Below, one piece after another: positions 52,863 to 64,000 of a stretch of 64,000 bases of DNA (position 1 is the first letter of the stretch; each line of letters opens with the position of its first letter). Location: the NCBI GenBank assembly GCA_027563935.2, contig JANVAS020000203.1:62001-126000 (forward strand), in the 5' to 3' direction. Below the pieces are notes generated by a model. It did not search any database, was not told the origin of the DNA, and saw only the letters and a list, made by a program, of their open reading frames with translations. The position numbers and the translations under genes are program-made. This DNA comes from Costus lasius (taxonomy: Eukaryota > Streptophyta > Magnoliopsida > Zingiberales > Costaceae).

Positions 52863-55800
52863 TGTAAGATCCAAGGATCTTAAGTCCTGGTAAGCATCAT
52901 TTTTTTTGAATTAAATAAAATTATTGACTGTGATATTTTTTCTAAGTGTTGGTTGTTAATAGTTAATTAATTAGAGATTATTTATTTGATTATTGGCTGT
53001 TAATTTATGATAAATTATTATTGGTTGTTCATGATAAATTAATTAGGATTTATGGGTTGTAAATTGTAAGTAATTAATTAAATCCTTATTGGATTTGCGC
53101 TTAAGTGAATTAATTAATTGGATGTTAATTTAAATTCATATTGGATTTTCACTTAAACCATGGGTTATTTGGGGTTTACACTAATTAGGTTTTTAAAATT
53201 TGAATTAATGGGTTAATGGGTTAAACCCTTTTTGAATTAATTGGTTAGAGGGTTAAAACCTTAAAAACCAAAATTTAAGTAGGTAATTTCGGTTAGGGTA
53301 GAGTTTTGGCGATTTTGGCTTGGAGAAAAACATTGGGCGACGGCTTGAAAGAACTTGGCGATTTCCTTGAAGACTTGGCGATTTCCTTGAAGGCTTGGAC
53401 GATTTTCCTCTTCCTCTTCCTTTTCCTTGGCCGGCATCTTTGATTTGGGTGGCGTTCTTTTCCATTGGTGGTGGCAAGGCTCTAGACGAATTTTTGGAAG
53501 GGTTTTCTTATTAGTATTCACGGTTCAAGGTGAGTGGAATGTCTTGTTTGACCTATGAACTTAGTTGTGTTAATTGATATATTGAATGGATTGGAAATTT
53601 TGGAAATTTTACCATGTTAAAACCGTAATTATGCAAAGTGTATGTAAGGTATGAAAACCGAATTTAGGGCATTGTTATTCATGAGAACCGAATTGTATTT
53701 CTCCATGAAAACCTAATTTTCCATGTAAACCGAATTGATCTTGATAATTGTTATGAAAACCGAATTTAGATGTTAATTATGAAAACCGAATTGATCTTGA
53801 TAATTGTTATGAAAACCGAATTTAGATGTTAATTATGAAAACCGAATTGATCTTGATAATTGGTATGAAAACCGAATTTAGATGTTAATTATGAAAACCG
53901 AATTGATCTTGATAATTGGTATGAAAACCGAATTTTGATGTTAATTATGAAAACCGAAATAATCTTGATAATTGTTATGAAAACTGAAATTTTGATTTAA
54001 TTATGAAAACCGAAATCTTGATGATTATTTAACCGAAAATTTGTATGAAATTTAAGGTGTTTTTATAGGGAATTTTGGTAGCATTAAATCATTGAATTTT
54101 GAGTATGAAATCCTTGTTATCTAGATATATTTTTTAGTATGAATTTTGAGTATTAAATCAGTGATTTTATCCCGTTAGTAAGAATACATGTTTTACATTT
54201 TATGTTGATTTTATGGATACTTGTTAACTGCAATGTTGAGAAATTGTTTGAGAAATTTGGGTGATAACCTAGTGAGGTTTGACTGAACTAATCAGCATGA
54301 AACCTAAGGACCACACTACTTTATATGATTTTTAATATTATGTAATTATGTGATTTTTAAATATTAGGTGTTTATGTGATTTTTTTGGAATATTATGTTG
54401 TTATGTGAATTGTGAACATTATGTGGTTATGAGATTTTTGAAAATTATGTAATTATGGGAATTTTGAATATTATGTGTTATGTGTTGGTTAGGACTATGG
54501 CTAAGTGTAACCGGGTACTCATTGGATAGTCTTTATGTGATATGTTAAGGGTTTGAATTCCAGCCCTGTATTTGATATGTGAGGAGGTTGATGTTCAGCC
54601 TGCCTATTATGATTATTGTGATGGGGGTTGATGTTCAGCCTGCCCGATATGATTTTTGTGATGACTATCCTAGAGTCTAGTTGACACTTAGGAGTCCACC
54701 TTTGTGAAATATGAATTAAGATATGTCTGTTGTCCAGTAGGAACCTTTTGGGGGAACGGGTTTTGACGCAAAGTGCCATGTCTTGGTCGGACAGGGGCCA
54801 CCTCTTGATGTCATTACTCTTTTATGTTATGGGGTGATATAAGACGCAAAGTGCCATGTCTTGATCAGACAGGGGCCACCTCTTGATGTCATCACTCTCA
54901 TTTTGTGATATGGGGTGTCGTAGAGCAAAGTGCCACGTCATGACCTGACGGGGGCCACCTCTTGAATCTACACACAATCCATCGATGTGTTATGGGGTGA
55001 TAGAGCAAAGTGCCACGTCGTGACCTGGCGGGGGCCACCTCTTGATTCTACTCACTATCCATGTTTATGTGTTGCACGAGATTTTGCAGCTCCCAGTGCT
55101 TTGGCCAAGCCGGGTTAGACCATATTGGTCACTACTGATTATGCTGGAAAACTAGGTTAATTAAGTATGGTGTGTTTAGTTGGTTTAGAATATATGTGTT
55201 TAATTGGTTTAGAGTAAAACTCTAGAACCTGAGTTTGTTATATGCTAGTGTGTACATCTGACTGTCTATATGACTTCTGTTTCTTTATTTTGTTATATGT
55301 TGACATAATGTTCCTGTTAAAGATTTTTAAAATAATCTGCCTATATTTTTGAATGTATGTTCTGGATGGTCGATTTAGACTATCCACTCACTGGGCTGTG
55401 TAGCTCACCCCTCATTATTTTCAGGCATAGAGCAGGGGCGCATTTCTTGAGTGCATTGGCGTGGATAATTATGCTAATTGCTGTTTTAAGAACTTTTGTG
55501 CTTAATTCTTGGGGGCCGGTTGTGGCCTTAACATGAATTATATGAACTATGTGAACCATGTGAATTATGTGAATTGTGTTGCCGGCTATGGCAGTCTTAT
55601 GAGTTTGATTTTTGTGTCACCGCGGGCTTCAGCCTGGTTTCGGTGTTTGGTATGAGTTTATAAAATCGACTTTGTGGCTTTGTTTTGAATTTCGAATCGA
55701 ATTGTATTTATGCCATCGGATTTGATATAACTGTTGCCTTGCATATGTCTAGTGCAAGGATTGCGTGGTGGCAGGTACCCTTATGTGATTTATGAGATTT

Positions 55801-55898
55801 GTGTTTTGTGAATTTGTATGTATGGATTTATGGAAATTTTCAGATCATGTTTTTCTTGAACTCGGTTTTACCTAGCATATGAATCGATCTTATATGAA
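52863..55898 (+). repeat. Gypsy-2 3' LTR, 3' end missing
   Basis: Starts TGTAAGATCCAAGG and follows the LTR at 7151-10337 closely, with the minisatellite (53640-54030) and the four-unit ACGT array (54765-55078). It stops at TATATGAA (55898), about 75 bases short of the normal end, where reverse Copia-A LTR begins. No gene inside. Confidence 0.9.
54765..55078 (+). repeat. Four-unit ~80-bp ACGT array
   Basis: Units start near 54765, 54843, 54923 and 55003, matching 9143-9456 unit for unit. Confidence 0.75.
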
Positions 55899-56503
55899 GG
55901 AGATGGCCATACACTTTCTCAATCATCTCATCCAGGGGGCCCCTTTAGAACATCACACTCCAATGAAGGAGATGGCAATCCTATGTCTATCACTAGCGCC
56001 CTAACATGACTCATGCTCACCATCCAAGATAGTCTATAACCATTATGTTTCAAATGATATCGAACTATCTCAAAACAATGCCAATCATCATTTAGAAACA
56101 CAAGTGATCTCAAGTCAGAGGAAGTATGCCACTTGTTCGCATACAAGGATTATTCACATTGTGACAAGCAATTGAACATCCTATGTAGGGTCTGTCCAGT
56201 ACATCCAATGTACCCATGAGTCTACATCTTATTCCATGCTCAAAGCATCCTATAAGATTAGAACACATATTAGTCTCAATCATATCAAGGTTGTCTCATG
56301 TTCACCAAGATATTTCGACTAAGGACTACACTGCATGTCAGACTAGCTGAACATCATTGAGACATTATTCAGAAGTATACACATTGCAGCAGATAATGTA
56401 ACAACCTGAATAACAACCATTGCCTTTATAAATATAGAGTTTATACATGATACTGATATAATCCCAAGGCCTCAAACATTAGCTTTAAGGGCATACCCCA
56501 ACA
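55899..56503 (-). repeat. Reverse Copia-A LTR, 5' portion
   Basis: Ends GGGCATACCCCAACA at 56503, the reverse complement of the LTR start, and is followed by CTTCC (56504-56508), which also precedes 50137. The matching duplications show that both pieces are one LTR insertion, probably a solo LTR because no internal copia sequence lies between them. Confidence 0.88.
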
Positions 56504-57371
56504 CTTCCCTTCTTAGATAGTCTTTTACTTTGTTAGCAAGAGAACTTGGAGGATTAGCCTCCCTCTTGACTTTAAGCATTGTTGAGTTTTAATTTGCTTT
56601 ATAACTCACCCACGCCTGTGTGGGGTTGCTGAATGCCCTGTGTGTAACCTGCACCTTCCATCAGAGTAGGACCGGTGAAGAACGGGAAGGACGGTCCTTC
56701 TATTCTCAAGGACCGCAAGGTGAGTCTTCTTTAAGTTATTGTCATTTCTTTCTTGCAAGTAGTTAATATTCGGTTTTCCTATTTAAAAATACAAAAATAT
56801 TACTTTCCAACTTCATTAGTTAAATCGGTTTTCTCTAGTTTATGATAATACCAAAAATATTTTTGAAACTCGTTGTTTGCATGCTTGTGATCTACCCCTA
56901 CATCAACCTAGGGGCGCATCTAAAGAGGGTGGTGGCTAGGGTTAGGGTTGGCACACCTCACCTCCCAAGGTGGTGCATCCTCTTATTTGACCTAACCTTG
57001 AGTGGCTTCTAGGGTTACCTAGTTGGTTCACTTAAGGGATGATGGATGGATAAGGTGATGGTGCAACCTAGTCAAGTAAGGGGGGTGACCTTCATCCTCT
57101 ACCGAACCCGCATGGCTTCTAGGTCTCCTAGTGGCGCATACATGGGTTCAAGGGCTGGTGATGAAGGAAAAGCAACCTAAGGGGGCTGATCTTATTCCTT
57201 TACTGAACCATGGTGCATCCTAGGTTTTCCTAGGTGGCGCATAGAGGTTCAAGGGTTGAGGAAGAGGATTGGCGCTCCAAGCTTGCAAAGGGGCTGATCC
57301 TCTATCATTAACCAAGAACTTGAAGGTCCGTTGGATGCTTCTTAAGTTCATGGGCTGATGAAGGGAGATTA
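56504..57371. repeat. Noncoding flank with the inverted copy of 44950-45099
   Basis: Target sequence of the reverse Copia-A LTR. 56756-56905 is the inverted partner of 44950-45099. From about 56930 it is a string of short phrases (AGGTGGCGCATA, CTAGGTTTTCCTAGG, GGGGCTGATC) repeated loosely. I see no gene and do not recognise the family; it may be part of a Gypsy-3 LTR. Confidence 0.45.
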
Positions 57372-59319
57372 TGTTGGGAAACCCCGGGGACATTTTATAA
57401 TTTTCAGAGTTATGGACATACATTTTTCGCAGCGGAAGAATGTCCCCGAAACAGGCCAGTCCCAAAAACCCAGTGAAGATCGCAAGCAAGGGAGTCGACA
57501 CGATGAGTTAGGAAATACCTTAAGAGCAATATGGAGCGATGCCGATATAGGCGTCCAAGTGTGCGCCCTCTGCAGTCTCGCACACACGGATCTCTTGAGT
57601 TCTCTTCTTCCACGCCCAGTGCTAGCCTCGGGAAGAAGATCCAAGCCTTAGGGAGATGTTTTACTTCTCTTGCGCCACTCAGAGAAAAGATGCGCCAAGT
57701 GAAGAGGGAAAACCGCCCAAGCCGCCAAGCCCTAGATCTCCTTGCGCCAAGAGGAAAGGAGGAAGAGGGTTGCGGTTATGGAAGATGTGCCCTTGCTCCA
57801 AGCACTCGCCCCTCTCCTTGTGTTCACGCCTTCAAGGATTAATTACACTCAAGAGGGGGCGACCAGGGTCATATTTATAGGGCAAGAGGCGGTTAGGGTA
57901 ATGGCTAGGATCATGACAAATGTAGGGCTAGGATGAGGAGGTTTGAGATAAGGAAAGTCTCCAAGACATTTCCATAATTCTCATTCAACCTTACCTTTTG
58001 TTCCCACACCTTTCCTTGTGCGCCAAGGCCTTGCCTTGCGCCTCAAGCAATGCCATAGAGGCATGCATTCCATCCTAGGAAGAGAGGGGGAAGCGCCCTT
58101 TACTTCCATAATGAAGCAAAGGCGCCAACATGACCCCATTATGCCCCTAGGCGCCTAATGGTTCATGTTTCTCCCCATTATACCCTTTTAGCCTCTCATC
58201 TCTTCATGAGAACTTGTTATTGGGCCTCATTGGATAATGAGCTAGCCCAAACATCATTGCATAGGTTGATTAAGCACTTAGATACAATCCAATGCAACCC
58301 TAATCCAAATGTGACCAACCATGGTCAAATACGGGTCAACCTGCCAAAAATGAAGTTTGGCTCCAATAACATTCTTCCATCTCATCAGGCCCATTGGTGC
58401 TGATGAAATCTCCCAATTAGATCCGAGTTATCCAATAACTCGATCATAAGGCTTCCCGATCAATACGAGAACTCAAGTATCAAGGTGTGCGACCCTGTAG
58501 GTTCCTCTGACGCTGGCAGTGCTGACCAAAGGTCATCACAAGCAGTGAGTGGCACCTAGCAGTGCATCACTGCTACCCAGGTCGTTGGAATGGATATCGA
58601 CATCGAAATCCCCATCATCGCAACTAGGTACAGATGCATTACAGTCTCTTTGCCGTACTGATATCCGATTGGACAAGTGTGTCACCACTTGTTTTCATCC
58701 AATCACATGGCTATGACTAAAACAGGTTCTCACCTGGGTATGGCCATACACTCTCAGTCATAGAACCATAAAGGAGCTCCATGGATATCATACTTCCTTA
58801 GGGAAGGGGCAAATCTTATGTCTATCCATTGATCTTCTCATATGGGTCGTGACATGCTCAATAACAACCGTTATGACCTCCCAGCTACGGCAAGGTGTTA
58901 GGTTGTATCAAAGTAAGTCCCTAACCATATAGAATGATCAATGACCTCAAGTCAAGGGATCAATGCATCTCCTGTCACTTATGAGGATAACTCATGACAC
59001 CAAGTCATAGCCTCATAGCGGGTCTATCCAGTATATCCCCAATGATATACCCATGTGTCTGCGTTAGCACCACGTGCCTAACCAGCCCACATACCAGTCT
59101 CTCAAGTACAATAGCTATCCCATATCCACTAAGGTACATCGACTGGGGATTATAATTCGAGCACAGATCCAATCTGTCTCCAGGGACATTATCATGTAAG
59201 TACACAATCGCAGGTGTAGTCAAACAATGATAATGACAATGCCAGAATGATATATAAATATCAGTGTCAAGTAGTACATAAGTTGACCAAAACTAAGTCC
59301 TAGGGCATATACACCAACA
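57372..59319 (-). repeat. Copia-B1 3' LTR
   Basis: 1948 bp on the minus strand, from TGTTGGTGTATATGCCC (complement ending at 59319, next to the polypurine tract) to ...TTCCCAACA at 57372. Collinear with the split Copia-B2 LTR. Minus-strand TATA box CTATAAATA at 57872-57880. Small frames around 57220-57936 are not genes. Confidence 0.9.
57872..57880 (-). promoter_or_regulatory. TATA box of the Copia-B LTR
   Basis: CTATAAATA on the minus strand, about 500 bases before the LTR's 3' end. The B2 counterpart at 14829-14840 is the symmetric CCTATAAATAGG. Confidence 0.45.
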
Positions 59320-59332
59320 ATCTCCCACTTGC
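59320..59332 (-). other. Copia-B1 polypurine tract
   Basis: ATCTCCCACTTGC on the plus strand (GCAAGTGGGAGAT in sense) abuts the 3' LTR. Same core as Copia-A. Confidence 0.9.
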
Positions 59333-59340
59333 ACTAAGAC

Positions 59341-59706
59341 CTAGAAGTTGAGGAATCTCAACCCCATATCTCTAGCGTGACCATCATGCTTCTGCTGCGC
59401 CAAAGCCTTGGTCAATGGGTCTGCCAGATTGTTCTCTGTGTCTACTCTGCTAATCTTGACATCACCTCTGTCAATGATCTCTCTGATCAGGTGAAATCTT
59501 CTGAGTATGTGTTTGGATCTTTGATGAGACCGTGGTTCTTTGGCTTGTGCAATTGCTCCATTGTTGTCACAGTAGAGTTCAATGGGATCCATTGCACTAG
59601 GTACCACTTGAAGATCACATAAGAACTTCCTTATCCAAACAGCTTCCTTGGCTGCCTCAGAAGCAGCCACATACTCAGCTTCGGTTGTAGAATCTGCTAT
59701 GGTGGA
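59341..59706 (-). pseudogene. Copia-B1 RNase H C-terminal end, after a nonsense codon
   Basis: In frame with the upstream polyprotein but beyond the TAA at 59707-59709. Encodes STIADSTTEAEYMAASEA, LYCDNNGAIAQAKEPRSHQ and ADPLTKALAQQKH, the end of RNase H and of the polyprotein (stop 59341-59343). The lost codon is Gln in Copia-A (FKQSTVADS), so CAA became TAA. Confidence 0.88.
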
Positions 59707-62700
59707 TTACTTGAAGCTTTTCCAACATACAGCGCCTCCATTTATCTTGAACACATAGCCGGCTTGCGATCTAAAGTCGTTAGGGTCAGATTGGAACGAT
59801 GCGTCAGTATAGCCCTGCAAACTGAGCTCTTCCTGTCCCCCATAGACCAAGAACAGATCCTTAGTTCTTCTCAGATACTTTAGGATGTTCTTTACAGCCA
59901 CCCAGTGCTGTAGACCTGGATTGGATTGGTATCGGCTGGTAATGCTCACAGCATATGCCACATCTGGTCTAGTACATAACATTGCATACATGATCGATCC
60001 TACTGCCGAAGCATAAGGAATTCGACTCATGTCATCCCTCTCAGCCTGTGTTGTAGGACACTGGCTCTTTGAGAGAGTAAGGCCATGTCTCACTGGAAGG
60101 TATCCTTTCTTGGATTGCTCCATGTAGAACCTCTCCAGTACCTTATCAATGTAAGTACTTTGACTAAGGGCCAAGAGCCTCTTGGATCTATCCCGGTAGA
60201 TCCTCACGCCTAGAATATAGGCGGCCTCTCCTAAGTCTTTCATCTCGAAACACTTCCCCAACCATGTCTTTACAGCTTGAAGACTAGGGATGTCGTTTCC
60301 GATGAGCAGTATGTCATCAACATACAAGACCAGAAAAATTACCAAGCTCCCACTGAATTTTCTGTATACACAGGCGTCATCTTCGCTTTTGATAAAGCCA
60401 TAATCTCTCACGGCCTCATCAAATCGAAGATTCCAACTTCGAGATGCTTGCTTTAATCCATAAATGGACCTCTTTAGCCTGCAGACCTTATTAGCCTCTG
60501 TAGGATGGATGAAGCCATCAGGTTGTGTCATATACACATCCTGAGTCAGCTTCCCGTTAAGGAACGCTGTTTTCACATCCATCTGCCATATCTCATAGTC
60601 ATGATATGCAGCTATAGCAAGCAGAATCCGAATGGATTTAATCATGGCAACTGGCGAGAAGGTTTCATCATAGTCCACCCCGTGGACTTGTTTAAATCCT
60701 TTAGCCACTAGTCTACCCTTATAGGTAACTATTTTGCCATCCATGTCTGTCTTCTTCTTGAAGACCCATTTACACCCTATGGGTTTTACCCCATCAGGCA
60801 GCTCAACCAAATCCCAGACTTCGTTAGCCGACATGGAATCCATCTCAGATCTCATGGCGTCAAGCCATTTCTCGGAGTCCGGTCCACTGACTGCCTCATC
60901 ATAGGTTCTAGGTTCATCCTCAATGATGAAGATCCCATTGTGTTGGGTCGGTAACGACCCATACCTTTCAGGTGCACGACGAATTCTCCCTGACCTATGC
61001 GGGACCTGTGTCTGAGCCTCAGGTTGCCTAGCAACCGGTGCAGGTGGCTCAGATTCCATCTCTTTGTCTTGTGCTTGCACTTGGACCTCATCCAAGTCAA
61101 ACTTCCTCCCACTAACTTCTTTCATAAGAAATTCTTTCTCTAGAAAGACAGCACCCCGAGCAACAAAAACTTTGTTCTCGGTTGGGATATAGAAGTAGTA
61201 TCCTTTAGTTTCCTTAGGATACCCCACAAACACACACTTATCAGATCTAGGTTCTAGCTTGCTAGAATCCTGACGTTTGACATAAGCCTCACATCCCCAG
61301 ATCCTGATAAACGTGAGATTAGGGCGTCTTCCACTCCATACCTCGTATGGTATTTTGGAGACACTCTTAGATGGAACATTATTCAGTATTAGAGAAGCTG
61401 TTTCTAGTGCATGCCCCCAGAATGATGAAGGTAGAGTTGCATGACTCATCATGGATCGAACCATATCCAATAAAGTTCTATTTCTCCTTTCAGACACACC
61501 ATTCCATTGAGGTGTTCCAGGAGGAGTGAGTTGGGATATGATCCCACACTCTCTCAGATAGTCAAAGAACTCACCACTCAGGTATTCTCCACCTCGATCT
61601 GATCGAAGAGCTTTAATGGATCTTCCAAGCTGGTTCTCTACTTCATTCTTGAACTCCTTGAATTTCTCAAAGGATTCAGATTTATGTCTCATTAAGTAGA
61701 CATAACCATACCTACTGAAGTCATCAGTAAAGGTAATGAAGTAGCTGTACCCTCGTCTGGCTTGTTTATTGAAGGGCCCACATACATCAGTATGTATGAG
61801 ATCCAATAAACCTTTTGCCCTCTCACCAATCTTGGTGAAGGGCGCCTTTGTCATCTTACCTAATAAACAAGGTTCACAAGTATCAAATTCCTCCAAGGAA
61901 CTTGAATCTAACAATCCATTTGCATGGAGTTGTTGGATGCGATTCTTGTTTATATGGGCTAATCGACAGTGCCATAGGAAAGCACCAACTGAACCACTCA
62001 GTTTGGTCCTCTTATTGCTTATGTTACAAATAGAACTTTCCATATCCAAGATATATAGACCATTGCACAAAGTACCCTTCCCATAGAACATATTTGCAAA
62101 TGAAAAAGAACAGGAGTTCTTATTTATTTCAAATTTAAATCCTTTCCTCGCCAAGCAAGGAATGGATACAATGTTCTTTGTTAGCGAAGGTACACAAAAG
62201 CAATTGTCTAGTTCTAATTGAAGTCCAGAAGGCAAGGAGAGAGTCAAAACGCCTACAGCAACAGCAGCAACCTGTGCCCCGTTTCCAACGCGTAGGTCAA
62301 TCTCTCCAGGCCGCACCGATCTACTTTTCTTGAGCCCCTGCATATTTGTACAAATATGAGCTCCACATGCGGTATCCAATACCCATGACATAGAAGTAGA
62401 AAGGTTGACTTCTGTAACATAAATACCTGAGCATGAAGACGAAGCCTTGCCTCTCTTCTTCTCATTCTGAAGTCGTACTATGTCCTTTATCATGTGAGGT
62501 GGTCCTCCACATGAGTAGCACTTATTATTCCTTACTCTTTCCATCTTTGTTTTCAATGTATTAGTTAAGCCTTTGGGCTCAACGCACTGAATGTTTACTT
62601 TGGGAGGGTTGAGCTCAACCAATGCATCAAAGAGCTGCCTTAGATTAGAAATAATTTCAGAGGCACTCTTAGATTCATATTGCCCTCTAAGCTCGGGCGA

Positions 62701-62994
62701 CATGTTGGTTAGCATCAATTGTGCAACCTCCGAAGTATCAGCTTGATGCTTATCATAAGCATCCTTGTCAGCCGCCGAGGCCAAGCATGGAAGTGGTTCA
62801 GGAATTGGCTTCTCAAGGACATATAGCTTCCTCTCGAGCTTGAGCACAATTCTCAAATTCATATACCAATCCTTTAAGTTGGATCCAACCAACTTATCCC
62901 TTTCCAGGGTAGATCGCAGTGACCATCTGCCATTGTTCACAGCCATTGTTCTACAACAACCAAGAAACAGCAGATTAGTACTACTTCGAGTCAT
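59707..62994 (-). pseudogene. Copia-B1 gag-pol polyprotein, gag deletion and late stop
   Basis: 1095 codons. The likely true start is the Met at 62946 (residue 17, MAVNNGRW), aligned with the Copia-A start. Gag is short: after residue ~120 about 100 residues of capsid present in Copia-A are absent. The zinc knuckle is spoiled (CYSCGGPPHMIKDI, last Cys replaced by Ile). Protease WVLDTACG, GAG-pre-integrase, the integrase Asp-Asp-Glu (HTDVCGPF, ALRSDRGGEY, SERRNR), RT (WQMDVKTAFLNG, LVLYVDD) and RNase H YTDASFQSD are all present. The frame stops at TAA 59707-59709 inside RNase H. Enzymatic domains look well kept but gag cannot be functional. Same lineage as Copia-A and far fresher than Copia-B2. 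Confidence 0.93.
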
Positions 62995-63118
62995 TTAAAA
63001 TGGACTTGTTTTAAATGACCATGGCTCCCACTATTTTATATTCGAATTGACAACCCACAAAGTCAATCGGGAAGTTTAAAACTTCCTAGTGAGATGGGAT
63101 CCTTATTTCACATGAGGG

Positions 63119-63153
63119 TTTGCGTCCCACGAGGGTGGGATGAGATGCACAAA
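63119..63153 (-). other. Leader hairpin, 3' member, Copia-B1
   Basis: In the element's sense: outer stem UUUGUG/CGCAAA, bulge CAUCUCA, inner stem UCCCAC/GUGGGA, loop CCUC. Compare 12896-12932, where both stems differ but still pair. Confidence 0.72.
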
Positions 63154-63444
63154 GTAACCCATGCTTCCTAAGGTGGGCGCGCCGGCCGGTTGCTCCAAGC
63201 AACTCCCCTTGTCGAGACAGTCTGGGCATTTCATGTCCAGCGAGGGCTGGATACAACATGAAACCTTTACCTCTCAACGATGCCTCTAGACTTTCACCAT
63301 GTGCCCAGCACATGTGAACTTCCAGTCAAGTCCATTCCTAACCGTTATGCCCAGGGCCAATGAGTTTCCTTGCGAAGGCACGCCCAGGTTAAAACTGGAC
63401 TGGGGAAACCATTGCCACCACGCACTTTCTAAAGATAAGTGGGC

Positions 63445-63473
63445 GTGTCCCACGAGGGTGGGAAACAATTCAC
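63445..63473 (-). other. Leader hairpin, 5' member, Copia-B1
   Basis: In the element's sense: outer GUG/CAC, bulge AAUUGUU, inner UCCCAC/GUGGGA, loop CCUC. Confidence 0.65.
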
Positions 63474-64000
63474 AACTCCACTGATCGATAGCTTAGTGAG
63501 GGCTACGCGTTAGAAGGCTACCAGACTTGATATTTTAATTGAGGGTTTTTGTTTAAGGTCTCATCATCTCAGTTTTATCTTATGTCTATCATTACAGGCA
63601 TGCAATCCTATAGTGATAACATAACGGTAAAACATTTCAGGTATGCTTCTGCAGATAATAATAAAAGCAGTAAAGGATGATGTGATCATATCCTATACAA
63701 GACATTGAACCAATCCATGCCATGAAATAGGTTCAACTCTTGTCCTAGAACTCAAGCCCGAAAAATAGACCTAACCTAGCCGACCTCTAGCTTGAACTTC
63801 AAGGTTGGCTCCAAGGTCCTTCTCTCATGGTTTAGCTCTCAAACCCTAGAGGTACACTTTAAAAGTTCCCCATAGGTTCGGCCAATGCCATGGTCTTCCT
63901 CCAAGGAAGGTGCGCCACCATGCAAGGGGCCAAGATTTCTTGCGCCACCAAGCAACCAAGCACCAGCTTGCATGCATCACCTTGCATGCTTGCGCCATCA

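Larger units (their letters stand above)
62995..64000 (-). other. Copia-B1 5' leader, continuing past the window edge
   Basis: Untranslated leader; the 5' LTR and primer site lie beyond base 64000. 63080-63520 aligns with the Copia-B2 leader. Contains the two hairpins and a GTTGTTGTAG splice-acceptor-like run (minus strand) just before the gag Met at 62946. Small frames at 63086-63484 are shadows. Confidence 0.75.

Noticed and set aside
56504..57371. Possible host exon in the flank
   Set aside because: No long frame, no recognisable protein, and part of it is an inverted repeat with 44950-45099.

Overview
The window is plant nuclear DNA made almost entirely of transposable elements. I found no convincing host gene, rRNA, tRNA or CRISPR array. 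Flowering-plant origin is inferred from chromodomain Ty3/gypsy elements, BARE/Angela-type Ty1/copia elements with 1.7-2.2 kb LTRs, initiator-Met-tRNA primer sites (TGGTATCAGAG) and a tRNA-derived SINE. The species cannot be told. Names used here: Gypsy-1 (Galadriel-like), Gypsy-2 (Tekay/Del-like, ~3 kb LTRs), Gypsy-3 (CRM/Reina-like), Copia-A and Copia-B (both Angela-like). Lineage names rest on remembered family resemblance.

Layout. 1-840 is the 3' half of a Copia-A LTR that ends exactly where a Gypsy-1 pol fragment (841-1778) begins. A 325-bp perfect palindrome made of two head-to-head SINE copies follows (1815-2139). Next is a 5'-truncated Gypsy-1 element (LTR to 3437, gag-pol 3697-7150), fused inside integrase to a Gypsy-2 LTR (7151-10337). 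That LTR abuts the decayed interior of minus-strand Copia-B2 (10338-14228), whose 5' LTR is split over 14242-15533, 25324-25742 and 44074-44580 by two insertions. One is a complete minus-strand Gypsy-2 (15534-25318, TSD ATTGG). The other is complete Copia-A2 (25743-44068, TSD TGGTC), which carries complete Copia-A1 inside its own 5' LTR (26752-35918, TSD CGGTA).

Right of the nest lie an unclassified repeat (44581-45099), a decayed Gypsy-3 (45100-49048) with LTR-like sequence, and a reverse Copia-A LTR (50137-56503, TSD CTTCC). A SINE plus Gypsy-2 pol-LTR block (50795-55898) has landed in that LTR. A minus-strand Copia-B1 (57372 to beyond the right edge) closes the window.

The two Copia-A polyproteins (30314-34198 and 38445-42329, 1294 codons each) are the only uninterrupted full-length element genes. 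A1 keeps all recognisable catalytic residues; A2 has lost one zinc-knuckle cysteine. Every other element is broken: a lost RT aspartate in Gypsy-1 and Gypsy-3, a frameshift and a 209-codon integrase deletion in Gypsy-2, a gag deletion and a nonsense codon in Copia-B1.

The most interesting signal is in the RNA leaders of the copia elements. A bulged hairpin (outer stem, 5' bulge of 5-7 nt, inner stem, 3-4 nt loop) occurs twice in each of four leaders. Its paired bases change together between copies, so it looks like a selected RNA element, possibly for packaging or dimerisation.
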